Assembly: GCF_006540305.1 (NCBI RefSeq)
Contig: NZ_BJOR01000001.1
Span: 2,046,001 to 2,110,000, forward strand
Direction of reading: 5' to 3'
From: Streptomyces sp. 6-11-2
GTDB taxonomy: Bacteria > Actinomycetota > Actinomycetes > Streptomycetales > Streptomycetaceae
DNA: 64,000 bases
This document shows, in pieces, positions 50,867 to 58,779 of this stretch (position 1 is its first letter; every line of letters starts with the position of its first letter). The notes under the pieces were generated by a model. It did no database searches and had not been told where the DNA came from. It saw only the letters and a list, made by a program, of their open reading frames with translations. The position numbers and the translations under genes are program-made.

Positions 50867-52534
50867 TCAGAGCGCCCCCACCAGCTCCTTCGCCTCCTCG
50901 GCAGGCTGCTCGTCGCGGGCGGCGCCGCGTGGCAGCAGCAGGGCGACGGCGAGGGTGCCCACGCCCAGGATCACCGCGCCGACCAGGCTGGTGTGGGCCA
51001 CCGCGTCGGAGAAGGACGAGCCGACCGCGTCCTTCATCCGCTGGGCGCCCTGGGCGAGTTGACCGGCCTGCGCCTTGAGCTGCGCGGCCTGCTGCGGGTC
51101 GGTCGCGTGGGCGGCCTGCGCCGCGAGCTGCCGGGCCTTCTCACCGATGCCCTGGGCGACGGCGTATCCGGCGCCGACCGAGTCCTGGGCGGTGGTCAGG
51201 GCGCCCGCCGGGAGTCCGCCGCCGGCCGTGGCGTCGGAGAGGTGCCGGGCGTACGAGGTGGACAGCAGGGAGCCGAGGATCGCGATGCCGAGCGAGCCTC
51301 CCAGTTCCAGGGAGGTGTCGTTCACGGCGCCGCCGACACCCAGCTCGGACTCCGGGAAGGCGCCCATGATGGCGTCGGTGCAGGGCGAGAGGGCGAGTCC
51401 GATCGCCAGACCCAGGATCACCAGGGCTGCCACGAAGTCGCCGTAGCCGGACGAGCCGTCCACCCGGATCAGCAGCGCCAGGGCCGCGGTGCCGCCGACC
51501 ATGCCCGCGGTCACCGTCCACTTCATGCCGACCCGCGGGGTGAGGTAGCCGGTCAGCGCCGAGCCGGCGAAGACGGCGCCGGCCAGCGGCAGCATGCGCA
51601 GCCCGGTGGCCAGGGCGTCGTAGCCGAGGACGAACTGGAGGTGCTGGGTGAGGTAGTAGAAGGCGCCGAAGACGGCCAGGAAGAACAGGGCGACGGCCAG
51701 GTTGGAGCCGGCGAAGCGGCGCTGCCCGAAGCGCCGTACGTCGAGGACCGGGCGCGGGTGGCGCAGCTCCCACAGGACGAAGGCCACCAGGCACACGCCC
51801 GCGACCGCGGCCGCGGTGACCGCCTTGGCGTCCCAGCCGAAGTGCGGACCTTCGATGATCATGTAGACCAGCGAGCCGATCCACACCACGGACAGCAGTC
51901 CGCCGACGTAGTCGATCCGGCCGTGGTGTGCCGCCCTGGAGGGCGGTACGAGGACGAAGGCGCCGACCAGGGCGACGGCGGCGACCGGCACGTTGATCAG
52001 GAAGGTCGAGGACCAGCCGTGGTCCTGAAGCAGCGCGCCGGCGACGAGGGGACCGGCGGCGATGGCGAGGCCGGCGGTTGCGGTCCACAGGGTGATCGCC
52101 TTGGCGCGCTCGGCGCGCGGGAAGGTCGCGGCCAGCAGGGAGAGGGTGGCCGGCATGATCAGCGCGGCACCCAGGCCCATCACGGCGCGGGCCGCGATGA
52201 CGGTCGCCGCACTGTCGGCGAGGTAGCCGAAGACGGAGCCGCCGCCGAACACGACGAGTCCGAGGACGAGCGCGCCGCGCCGGCTGTACTTGTCGCCGAT
52301 CGCGCCGAGCAGCAGCATCAGCGCCGCGTACGGAACGGTGTAGCCGTCGATGACCCACTGGAGGTCGGCGCTGGACAGGCCGAGATCCCGGGTCATGTCG
52401 GGCGCTGCGACCGTGAGCGCGGTGTTCGCCATCACGATGATCAGCAGGCTCAGGCAGAGCACGAGGAGCGCACACCAGCGCCGGGCGTAGGGGCGGTCCA
52501 TCCTCTCGGCCGGTTCGTTCATGACGAGTCGCAT
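50867..52534 (-). CDS. MFS drug-efflux transporter (DHA2, 14-TM type)
   Basis: The 555-residue protein has 14 predicted membrane helices, motif A as GAIGDKYSRRGAL between helices 2 and 3, and motif C-like GPLVAGALL. A long Ala/Gln-rich loop (about 470-520) precedes the last helix. It should export drugs by proton antiport. Divergent from a TetR gene with three shared operators, the classic regulated efflux arrangement. Start at 52534 is the best placed; an ATG at 52522 is also possible. Confidence 0.92.
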   Translation of the reverse strand: MRLVMNEPAERMDRPYARRWCALLVLCLSLLIIVMANTALTVAAPDMTRDLGLSSADLQWVIDGYTVPYAALMLLLGAIGDKYSRRGALVLGLVVFGGGSVFGYLADSAATVIAARAVMGLGAALIMPATLSLLAATFPRAERAKAITLWTATAGLAIAAGPLVAGALLQDHGWSSTFLINVPVAAVALVGAFVLVPPSRAAHHGRIDYVGGLLSVVWIGSLVYMIIEGPHFGWDAKAVTAAAVAGVCLVAFVLWELRHPRPVLDVRRFGQRRFAGSNLAVALFFLAVFGAFYYLTQHLQFVLGYDALATGLRMLPLAGAVFAGSALTGYLTPRVGMKWTVTAGMVGGTAALALLIRVDGSSGYGDFVAALVILGLAIGLALSPCTDAIMGAFPESELGVGGAVNDTSLELGGSLGIAILGSLLSTSYARHLSDATAGGGLPAGALTTAQDSVGAGYAVAQGIGEKARQLAAQAAHATDPQQAAQLKAQAGQLAQGAQRMKDAVGSSFSDAVAHTSLVGAVILGVGTLAVALLLPRGAARDEQPAEEAKELVGAL

Positions 52535-52560
52535 GGGCAGGGGTCGCCTTCCTCGGTCTG

Positions 52561-52626
52561 CTTGCACAGCGGAGTGCAATTGCACAACGATGTGCAATGT
52601 ACGACCCTTGCACAATGCTGTGCAAG
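52561..52626. promoter_or_regulatory. Three TetR-type operators between efflux gene and regulator
   Basis: The half-site TTGCACA appears in three inverted pairs with 4-base centres: 52561-52580 (one mismatch), 52579-52598 (perfect) and 52607-52626 (perfect). Centre-to-centre distances are 18 and 28 bases. They cover the space where both divergent promoters must lie, so the TetR protein probably represses both genes. Confidence 0.8.
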
Positions 52627-52641
52627 TCGAAGGAGGGCAGA

Positions 52642-53259
52642 ATGTCAGCCATGACCACGGGTAACACCAGTCGCGCCGACGCGAACCGGCGCCGCATCCT
52701 CGATGTCGCCCTCGCGGAGCTGCTGCGCGACCCCGACGCGTCCATGGACCAGATCGCGCGTGCGGCCGGAGTCGTACGGCGCACCGTGTACGGCCACTTC
52801 CCCAGCCGGGAGGCGCTGATCAGCACGCTCGTCGACGAGGCGGTGCTCTCGCTCGCCACCGCGCACGCGGCGGGCCGCGAGGGCGTCGAGGACCCCGCGG
52901 AGGCGGTGGCGCGCTCGGTGCTGGCGGTCTGGGAGATCGCCGACCGCTACCGGCTGCTGGTCGCCCTCGCCCAGCGCACGGTCACCGTGCAGGGCATCCG
53001 CGAGCGTCTGGCCCCGGTCCGCGACCGCTGCGCGGAAGTGCTCCAGCGCGGCCTCGACCAGGGCACCTTCAGCTCCCCGCTGCCCGCGTCGGCGCTGGCG
53101 TACGTCCACGAGCAGATCCTGTTCGCGCTGATGGAGGCCGTGAACGAGGACCTGCTGGCTGCACACGCGGCGGGGCGCGCCGCCGCGGTGACGGTACTGA
53201 CGGCGGCCGGGGTGCCCGCCTCCCTCGCCGCCGCCCTGGTGGCCGGGCTCAGCCACTGA
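52642..53259 (+). CDS. TetR-family repressor of the divergent MFS gene
   Basis: The 205-residue protein has an N-terminal TetR helix-turn-helix (RRRILDVALAELLRDP...DQIARAAGVVRRTVYGHFPSREALI, about 14-58) and a helical ligand domain. The ATG at 52642 has GAAGGAGGG 5 bases upstream. Three inverted repeats before it are its likely operators, so it is probably autoregulated and induced by an efflux substrate. Confidence 0.93.
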   Translation: MSAMTTGNTSRADANRRRILDVALAELLRDPDASMDQIARAAGVVRRTVYGHFPSREALISTLVDEAVLSLATAHAAGREGVEDPAEAVARSVLAVWEIADRYRLLVALAQRTVTVQGIRERLAPVRDRCAEVLQRGLDQGTFSSPLPASALAYVHEQILFALMEAVNEDLLAAHAAGRAAAVTVLTAAGVPASLAAALVAGLSH

Positions 53260-53297
53260 CCGCTCCCGAAAAGCGACTGCCCGCCCCCGAAACACGA

Positions 53298-53335
53298 CGA
53301 GACCCCGCGCCCCCTGAAAGGGGCACGGGGTCTCG
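53298..53335. terminator. Bidirectional terminator between TetR and symporter genes
   Basis: CGAGACCCCG at 53298-53307 pairs with CGGGGTCTCG at 53326-53335; an inner CCCC/GGGG stem closes on CTGAAA. It lies between convergent genes. Confidence 0.85.
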
Positions 53336-53349
53336 GGTCCCGCCGAGCG

Positions 53350-54723
53350 CTACGCCTTGGCCAGCTCGCGCTGCTCGGGGACCCCGGCGGAATCGTCGGC
53401 GTCGTCCAGCAGCGTCTTCTCGTCGAAGGGCAGCTCGCCGGCGAGGACGCGCCGGACGCGGTCCTTGTCGACCTCGCCGGTCCAGGTGCCGATCAGCAGG
53501 GTGGCGACCGCGTTGCCCGCGAAGTTGGTCAGGGCGCGGGCCTCGCTCATGAAGCGGTCGATGCCGACGATCAGGCCGACGCCGTCGACCAGGGCGGGCT
53601 TGTGGGACTGAAGGGCACCGGCGAGGGTGGCCAGTCCGGCGCCGGTGACACCGGCCGCACCCTTGGAGGCGATCATCATGAACAGCAGCAGCGTGATCTG
53701 CTGGCCGATGGACAGCGGCTGGTCCATTGCGTCGGCGATGAACAGCGAGGCCATGGTCAGGTAGATCATCGTGCCGTCGAGGTTGAAGGAGTAGCCGGTC
53801 GGCACGGTGATGCCGACGACCGGACGGCTCACGCCCAGGTGCTCCATCTTGGCGATGAGCCGGGGCAGCGCGGATTCCGACGACGACGTCGACAGGATCA
53901 GCAGGAACTCCCGGCCCAGGTACTTCAGCAACTGGAAGATGTTGACGCCGGCCACCAGCCGGGTCAGCGCGCCCAGCACCACGAGCACGAACAGCAGACA
54001 GGTGACGTAGAAGCCGAGCATGATCGCGGCGAGTGCCTTCAGGGCGTCGATGCCCGTCTCGCCGACGACCGCGGCCATGGCGCCGAAGGCCCCGATCGGG
54101 GCTGCCCACATGATCATGGCGAGCACACGGAAGACCAGCCGCTGGATGTGCTCCACCCCGCGCAGGACCGGCTCGCCCCTGCGGCCCATGGCCTGGAGCG
54201 CGAACCCGACGAGCAGGGCGACCAGCAGGGTCTGGAGCACCTGGCCCTCGGTGAACGCCGACACGAGCGTGGTCGGGATGATGCCCAGCACGAAGTCGAC
54301 CGGGCCCTCGCTCGCGGCCTGCGCCTGCGCCTGGCCGACGCCCTTGACCGCCTCCGTCAGGTGCATCCCGCTGCCCGGGTGGACGATGTTGCCGACCACG
54401 AGTCCGATGGCCAGGGCGACGAACGACATCGCGAGGAAGTAGCCGAGCGCGAGTCCGCCGACCTTGCCGACCTTCGCGGCCTTGCGCACCGAACCGACGC
54501 CGAGCACGATCGTGCAGAAGATGATCGGCGAGATCATCATCTTGATCAGGTTCACGAAGCCGGTACCGAGTGGCTTGAGTTCCTTGGCGAAGTCGGGCGC
54601 GGCGAACCCGACGGCGACGCCCAGGACCACCGCGGCGATCACCGCTATGTACAGATAGTGGGTACGGTCCCGCTTGGCTGCGGGTGCGGGTGCGGCAGGT
54701 GCCGTATCGGCTGCGCTGCTCAA
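53350..54723 (-). CDS. dctA: Dicarboxylate/cation symporter (DctA/GltP family)
   Basis: The 457-residue protein is a DAACS-family carrier importing C4-dicarboxylates such as succinate, malate and fumarate with cations. The signatures STSSSESALPRLI (re-entrant loop HP1) and TGYSFNLDGT are intact, with eight helices expected. I place the start at TTG 54723 because AAGGAGG lies 6 bases before it; ATG codons at 54747 and 54753 have no ribosome site. The divergent CitA/CitB-type system probably controls it. Confidence 0.9.
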   Translation of the reverse strand: MSSAADTAPAAPAPAAKRDRTHYLYIAVIAAVVLGVAVGFAAPDFAKELKPLGTGFVNLIKMMISPIIFCTIVLGVGSVRKAAKVGKVGGLALGYFLAMSFVALAIGLVVGNIVHPGSGMHLTEAVKGVGQAQAQAASEGPVDFVLGIIPTTLVSAFTEGQVLQTLLVALLVGFALQAMGRRGEPVLRGVEHIQRLVFRVLAMIMWAAPIGAFGAMAAVVGETGIDALKALAAIMLGFYVTCLLFVLVVLGALTRLVAGVNIFQLLKYLGREFLLILSTSSSESALPRLIAKMEHLGVSRPVVGITVPTGYSFNLDGTMIYLTMASLFIADAMDQPLSIGQQITLLLFMMIASKGAAGVTGAGLATLAGALQSHKPALVDGVGLIVGIDRFMSEARALTNFAGNAVATLLIGTWTGEVDKDRVRRVLAGELPFDEKTLLDDADDSAGVPEQRELAKA

Positions 54724-54838
54724 GGCGGCCCTCCTTGACGACGTCATCGGCATCACCGGCGTGCGGCTCACGTCCGGGTGTAGGGGAATGCCGCGACTAT
54801 CTCCCTTCCTGTGAGGGCGGTCACGCTTCCGTTCATTA

Positions 54839-54863
54839 AGTTCACGCCACATAGTTCACGCCA
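54839..54863. promoter_or_regulatory. Direct repeats in the dctA / sensor-kinase intergenic region
   Basis: AGTTCACGCCA occurs at 54839-54849 and again at 54853-54863 (14-base period). A third partial copy GTTCATTAAG begins at 54831. Direct repeats of this kind between a transporter and a CitB-type regulator gene are likely binding sites of the regulator. Confidence 0.5.
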
Positions 54864-54887
54864 GAACGAAAGAGGCAGACTGGCGGC

Positions 54888-56558
54888 ATGCGCATACCCG
54901 TCCTCCCCAGACCCCGCAGCCTGGCGGGCCAGCTGTTCGCCATGCAGGCCGTGCTGCTGGCGCTCGTCGTGGCCGGGTACGCGCTCTTCAGCTACGTCAG
55001 CGACCGGGGCCAGGCCGAGGAGTCGGCCCGGCGCCAGACCACGGCCGTGGCCCGCTCGATCGCCGACGCCCCCTCGGTCCTGGCGGCCGTCCGCACCTCC
55101 GACCCCTCGGCGGAGCTCCAGCCGTACGCGCTGAAGGTCCAGCAGGACACCGGCGTCGACTTCGTCACGATCATGACTCCGGGCGGCATCCGCTGGACGC
55201 ACCCGGATCCGGACCAGATCGGGCGGCCCTTCCTCGGGAACATCTCCCGCGCCCAGCGCGGCGAGTCCTTCACCGAGACCTACACCGGCACCCTCGGCCC
55301 GTCCGTCCGCGCGGTCACGCCCGTCGAGGAGGACGGCCGCGTGGTCGGTCTGGTCAGCGCCGGCATCAAGGTGGAGGCGATCAGCGAGCGGGTCCGGGAA
55401 CAGGTCATCGCCCTGTTCTCGGTCGCGGGCGGGATCCTCGCGCTCGGCGCCATCGCCACGTACGTCATCAACGCGCGTCTGCGCCGCCACACCCACGGCA
55501 TGAACGCGTCCGAGCTCAGCCGTATGCACGACTACCACCAGGCCGCCCTGCACGCGGTGCGCGAGGGCCTGCTGATGCTGGACGCGCAGCACCGGGTGGC
55601 ACTCATCAACGACGGCGGGCGGGAACTGCTGGGCGTGGGACGCGAGGAGGACGTGATGGGCCGGTCGGTGGCGGACCTCTGCCTGCCGGCCCCGCTGACG
55701 GGCGCGCTGCTGGCGTCCGAACCGCGGGTGGACGAGGTGCACCTGACCGACTCGCGTGTGCTGGTGGTCAACACCTCACCGGTGTCGGGCGGGCAGCGCC
55801 GGGGCACGGTGGTGACCCTGCGGGACGTCACCGAACTCCAGTCGCTGATGGGGGAACTGGACTCGGAGCGCGGCTTCAGCCAGGCGCTGCGCTCCCAGGC
55901 GCACGAGGCGGCCAACCGGCTGCACACGGTGGTGTCGCTGATCGAGCTCGGGCGGGCGGAGGAGGCCGTGGAGTTCGCGACGGCGGAGCTGGAGCTGGCC
56001 CAGGCGCTGACCGACCAGGTGGTCAGCGCGGTGAGCGAGCCGGTGCTGGCCGCGCTGCTGCTCGGCAAGGCGGCCCAGGCCAACGAGCGCGGCGTGGAGC
56101 TGGTGGTGTCCCCGGACAGCGGTCTGGACGACGGTCTGCTGCCGCGGAGCCTGCCGCCCCGGGACCTGGTGACGATCCTCGGCAACCTCGTCGACAACGC
56201 GGTGGACGCGGCGCAGGGGGGCATGCCGGCCCGGGTGACGGTCACGGCGTGCGCGGAGGACGGCGAGCTGGTGCTGCGGGTCGCGGACACCGGGCCGGGC
56301 GTGCACCCGGCCCACGCGGACCGGGTGTTCCAGCACGGCTTCTCCACCAAGCCGACGGGCCCCGGCGGGCGGGGACTGGGCCTGACGCTGGTACGGCAGG
56401 CGGTACGGCGGCACGAGGGGACGCTGACGGTGACGGAGGCCGAAGGGGGCGGCGCGGTGTTCGAGGCGCGGCTGCCCTTGACGCAGGGGACGGAGGACCA
56501 CGTGACCCGCAAGGCCGTGTCCGGGGCCGAGCGCGGCCTGCCCGGAGGCGTGGCATGA
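54888..56558 (+). CDS. CitA/DcuS-type sensor histidine kinase
   Basis: The 556-residue protein has helix 1 (about 15-35), an extracellular PAS-like sensor (about 40-168), helix 2 (172-194), a cytoplasmic PAS (about 215-315), a DHp segment with His339 in QAHEAANRLHTVVSL, and an HATPase with NLVDNAVDAA and GLGLTLVRQ. This is the layout of citrate/C4-dicarboxylate sensors. Divergent from the symporter and overlapping the regulator gene by 4 bases. Confidence 0.93.
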   Translation: MRIPVLPRPRSLAGQLFAMQAVLLALVVAGYALFSYVSDRGQAEESARRQTTAVARSIADAPSVLAAVRTSDPSAELQPYALKVQQDTGVDFVTIMTPGGIRWTHPDPDQIGRPFLGNISRAQRGESFTETYTGTLGPSVRAVTPVEEDGRVVGLVSAGIKVEAISERVREQVIALFSVAGGILALGAIATYVINARLRRHTHGMNASELSRMHDYHQAALHAVREGLLMLDAQHRVALINDGGRELLGVGREEDVMGRSVADLCLPAPLTGALLASEPRVDEVHLTDSRVLVVNTSPVSGGQRRGTVVTLRDVTELQSLMGELDSERGFSQALRSQAHEAANRLHTVVSLIELGRAEEAVEFATAELELAQALTDQVVSAVSEPVLAALLLGKAAQANERGVELVVSPDSGLDDGLLPRSLPPRDLVTILGNLVDNAVDAAQGGMPARVTVTACAEDGELVLRVADTGPGVHPAHADRVFQHGFSTKPTGPGGRGLGLTLVRQAVRRHEGTLTVTEAEGGGAVFEARLPLTQGTEDHVTRKAVSGAERGLPGGVA

Positions 56559-57265
56559 CGGACGGCGGGAGCGGGACGCAGCCGATCCGCGTCCTGGTGG
56601 TGGAGGACGACCCGGTCGCGGCGGACGCGCATGTGATGTACGTGGGCCGGGTGCCAGGATTCGTCGCGGTCGGCAAGGCGCACACCGGCGCCGAGGCCCG
56701 GCGGGCACTGGAGCGCACCCCGGTGGACCTGCTTCTGCTGGACCTCCACCTGCCGGACGTGCACGGACTGAAGCTGGCCCGGTCCCTGCGGGCGGGCGGC
56801 CATCACGCGGACGTGATCGCGGTGACCTCGGCACGGGACCTGGCGGTGGTGCGCGAAGGGGTCTCGCTGGGGGTGGTCCAGTACGTCCTGAAGCCGTTCA
56901 CCTTCGCCACGCTCCGGGACCGGCTCGTGCGGTACGCCGAGTTCCGCGCGGCGGTCGGGGAGGTGGGCGGCCAGGACGAGGTGGACCGGGCGCTGGCGAC
57001 CCTGCGCGCCCCGAGCCCGGCCGCCCTCCCCAAGGGCCTGAGCGCGCCGACGCTCCAGCGGGTGACGGACGCGCTGCGCGAGGCGGGGGAAGGACTCACG
57101 GCGGCGGGGGTCGCCGGGGCGGTCGGCATCTCCCGGATCACCGCCCGGCGTTACCTGGAGCACCTGGTGGACGCGGGCCGGGCCGTACGCAGCCCGTTGT
57201 ACGGGCAGGTGGGCCGGCCGGAACTGGTGTACCGGTGGGTGCGGGAGAGCGGCGGGGACCGGTAG
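56555..57265 (+). CDS. CitB/DcuR-type response regulator
   Basis: The 236-residue protein has a receiver with acceptor Asp63 (LLLLDLHLPDVHG) and Lys in YVLKPFTF, a linker, and a C-terminal winged helix (LTAAGVAGAVGISRITARRYLEHLVDAG) of the DcuR type. The ATG at 56555 follows GGAGG and overlaps the kinase stop. The direct repeats upstream of the kinase gene are its likely sites. Confidence 0.93.
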   Translation: MTDGGSGTQPIRVLVVEDDPVAADAHVMYVGRVPGFVAVGKAHTGAEARRALERTPVDLLLLDLHLPDVHGLKLARSLRAGGHHADVIAVTSARDLAVVREGVSLGVVQYVLKPFTFATLRDRLVRYAEFRAAVGEVGGQDEVDRALATLRAPSPAALPKGLSAPTLQRVTDALREAGEGLTAAGVAGAVGISRITARRYLEHLVDAGRAVRSPLYGQVGRPELVYRWVRESGGDR

Positions 57266-57481
57266 GGGGTGGCCGCACCCCTGCGGAGAGCTGCTGTGGA
57301 GAGCCGCGTGCCGGGGCGGCGCGGCCGACCGGCGGGGCCACCCACAACATCGCAGGCCGGAATCGCATGTCCGCGGGTGGCCTCGTAGGTCCTCGGGACC
57401 CGGTGGGGCGCCGGGGAACCCGTCCGGCGCGGGAGACGCGACCGCGGCAGCCGCACCGGACGCGTTCGCCGCCGCGGGCTC

Positions 57482-57515
57482 CGCGCGGGCCCCTTCGGGG
57501 GACCGGCCCCGCGCG
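57482..57515. terminator. Hairpin between the CitB-type regulator and pfkA
   Basis: CGCGCGGG at 57482-57489 pairs with CCCGCGCG at 57508-57515, enclosing a small CCCC-TTC-GGGG stem. The rest of the 289-base gap between these convergent genes shows no gene. Confidence 0.55.
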
Positions 57516-57554
57516 TGCCCCATCGGAGAACGGCGCCGCCCGGACCACCGGCTC

Positions 57555-58580
57555 CTAGAACACCGACTCCGTCTCGTCCATGCGGTCCTTGGGGACGGTC
57601 TTCAGCTCGGTCACCGCCTGGGCCAGCGGGACCATCACGATGTCCGTGCCGCGCAGCGCGGTCATGTGGCCGAACTCACCGCGGTGGGCGGCCTCCACCG
57701 CGTGCCAGCCGAAGCGGGTGGCGAGGACGCGGTCGTAGGCGGTCGGGACCCCACCGCGCTGGACGTGGCCGAGGATGACCGGCTTGGCCTCCTTGCCGAG
57801 CCGGCTCTCCAGCTCGTACGCCAGGGCCGTGCCGATGCCCTGGAAGCGCTCGTGGCCGAACTTGTCGATCTCGCCCTTGCCGTAGTCCATGCTGCCCTCG
57901 GCCGGGTGGGCGCCCTCGGCGACGCAGACCACCGCGAACTTCTTGCCGCGGGCGAAACGCTCCTCGACCATCTTCACCAGGTCGGCCGGGTCGAAGGGGC
58001 GCTCGGGCAGGCAGATGCCGTGGGCGCCGGCCGCCATGCCGGACTCCAGCGCGATCCAGCCCGCGTGCCTGCCCATGACCTCGACGACCATCACACGCTG
58101 GTGCGACTCGGCCGTGGTCTTCAGCCGGTCCATGGCCTCGGTGGCCACGCCGACGGCCGTGTCGAAGCCGAAGGTGCGGTCGGTGGAGGAGATGTCGTTG
58201 TCGATCGTCTTCGGCACGCCCACCACCGGCAGCCCGGCGTCCGACAGCATGCGCGCCGCGGTCAGCGTGCCCTCGCCGCCGATCGGGATCAGCGCGTCGA
58301 TGCCGAACCGGTGGATCATGTCCGAGGCGTTCTCGCAGGCCTCGCGGAGCCGGTCGCGCTCCAGCCGGGAGGAGCCGAGGATGGTGCCGCCGAGGGCGAG
58401 GATGCCGCCCACCGCGTTGAGGTCCAGAGCGCGGTAACGGCCGTCGAGCAGGCCCGCGTAGCCGTCCTCGAAGCCGATGACCTCGTCGCCGTACGTGGTG
58501 ACCGCCCGGTGCACGACCGACCGGATCACCGCGTTGAGCCCCGGGCAGTCGCCGCCCGCCGTGAGAACTCCGATACGCAT
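57555..58580 (-). CDS. pfkA: 6-phosphofructokinase
   Basis: The enzyme phosphorylates fructose-6-phosphate, the committed step of glycolysis. The 341-residue product is of the actinobacterial group III type. GGEGT near residue 95 keeps the Gly that goes with ATP use (PPi enzymes have Asp there). PKTIDNDISSTDRTFGFDTA and MGRHAGWIA form the substrate site. From memory, S. coelicolor has three pfkA genes and the copy in this position is the main one, its loss raising pigment production. Start ATG 58580 with AGGAG upstream. Divergent from pta. Confidence 0.95.
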   Translation of the reverse strand: MRIGVLTAGGDCPGLNAVIRSVVHRAVTTYGDEVIGFEDGYAGLLDGRYRALDLNAVGGILALGGTILGSSRLERDRLREACENASDMIHRFGIDALIPIGGEGTLTAARMLSDAGLPVVGVPKTIDNDISSTDRTFGFDTAVGVATEAMDRLKTTAESHQRVMVVEVMGRHAGWIALESGMAAGAHGICLPERPFDPADLVKMVEERFARGKKFAVVCVAEGAHPAEGSMDYGKGEIDKFGHERFQGIGTALAYELESRLGKEAKPVILGHVQRGGVPTAYDRVLATRFGWHAVEAAHRGEFGHMTALRGTDIVMVPLAQAVTELKTVPKDRMDETESVF

Positions 58581-58701
58581 CCTGCTGTGTCTCCTGCTCG
58601 CTGTTGACACCGGTGATCCCGTCCGATTGTTTCATGTCCGGGAGGCGACCACGGCCTGACGGGCGCCATATCTACCGGCGGGGGTATTGTCAAGAGAATT
58701 C

Positions 58702-58725
58702 CGCTCACCCCGGTGGGCGTTTTTT
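58702..58725 (+). terminator. T-tailed intrinsic terminator in the pta leader (possible attenuator)
   Basis: CGCTCACC at 58702-58709 pairs with GGTGGGCG at 58712-58719 (one G-T pair) and is followed by six T. T-runs are rare in this genome. No rightward gene precedes it: the neighbour pfkA is leftward. TATTGT at 58685-58690 is a possible -10. The hairpin therefore lies in the pta leader, 55 bases before the GTG, and could cause premature termination. Confidence 0.6.
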
Positions 58726-58779
58726 GCAGGACGCCATCCCCGGCCGACGAGTGATCCCCCGAGGAAACGGAGAGCCCGC

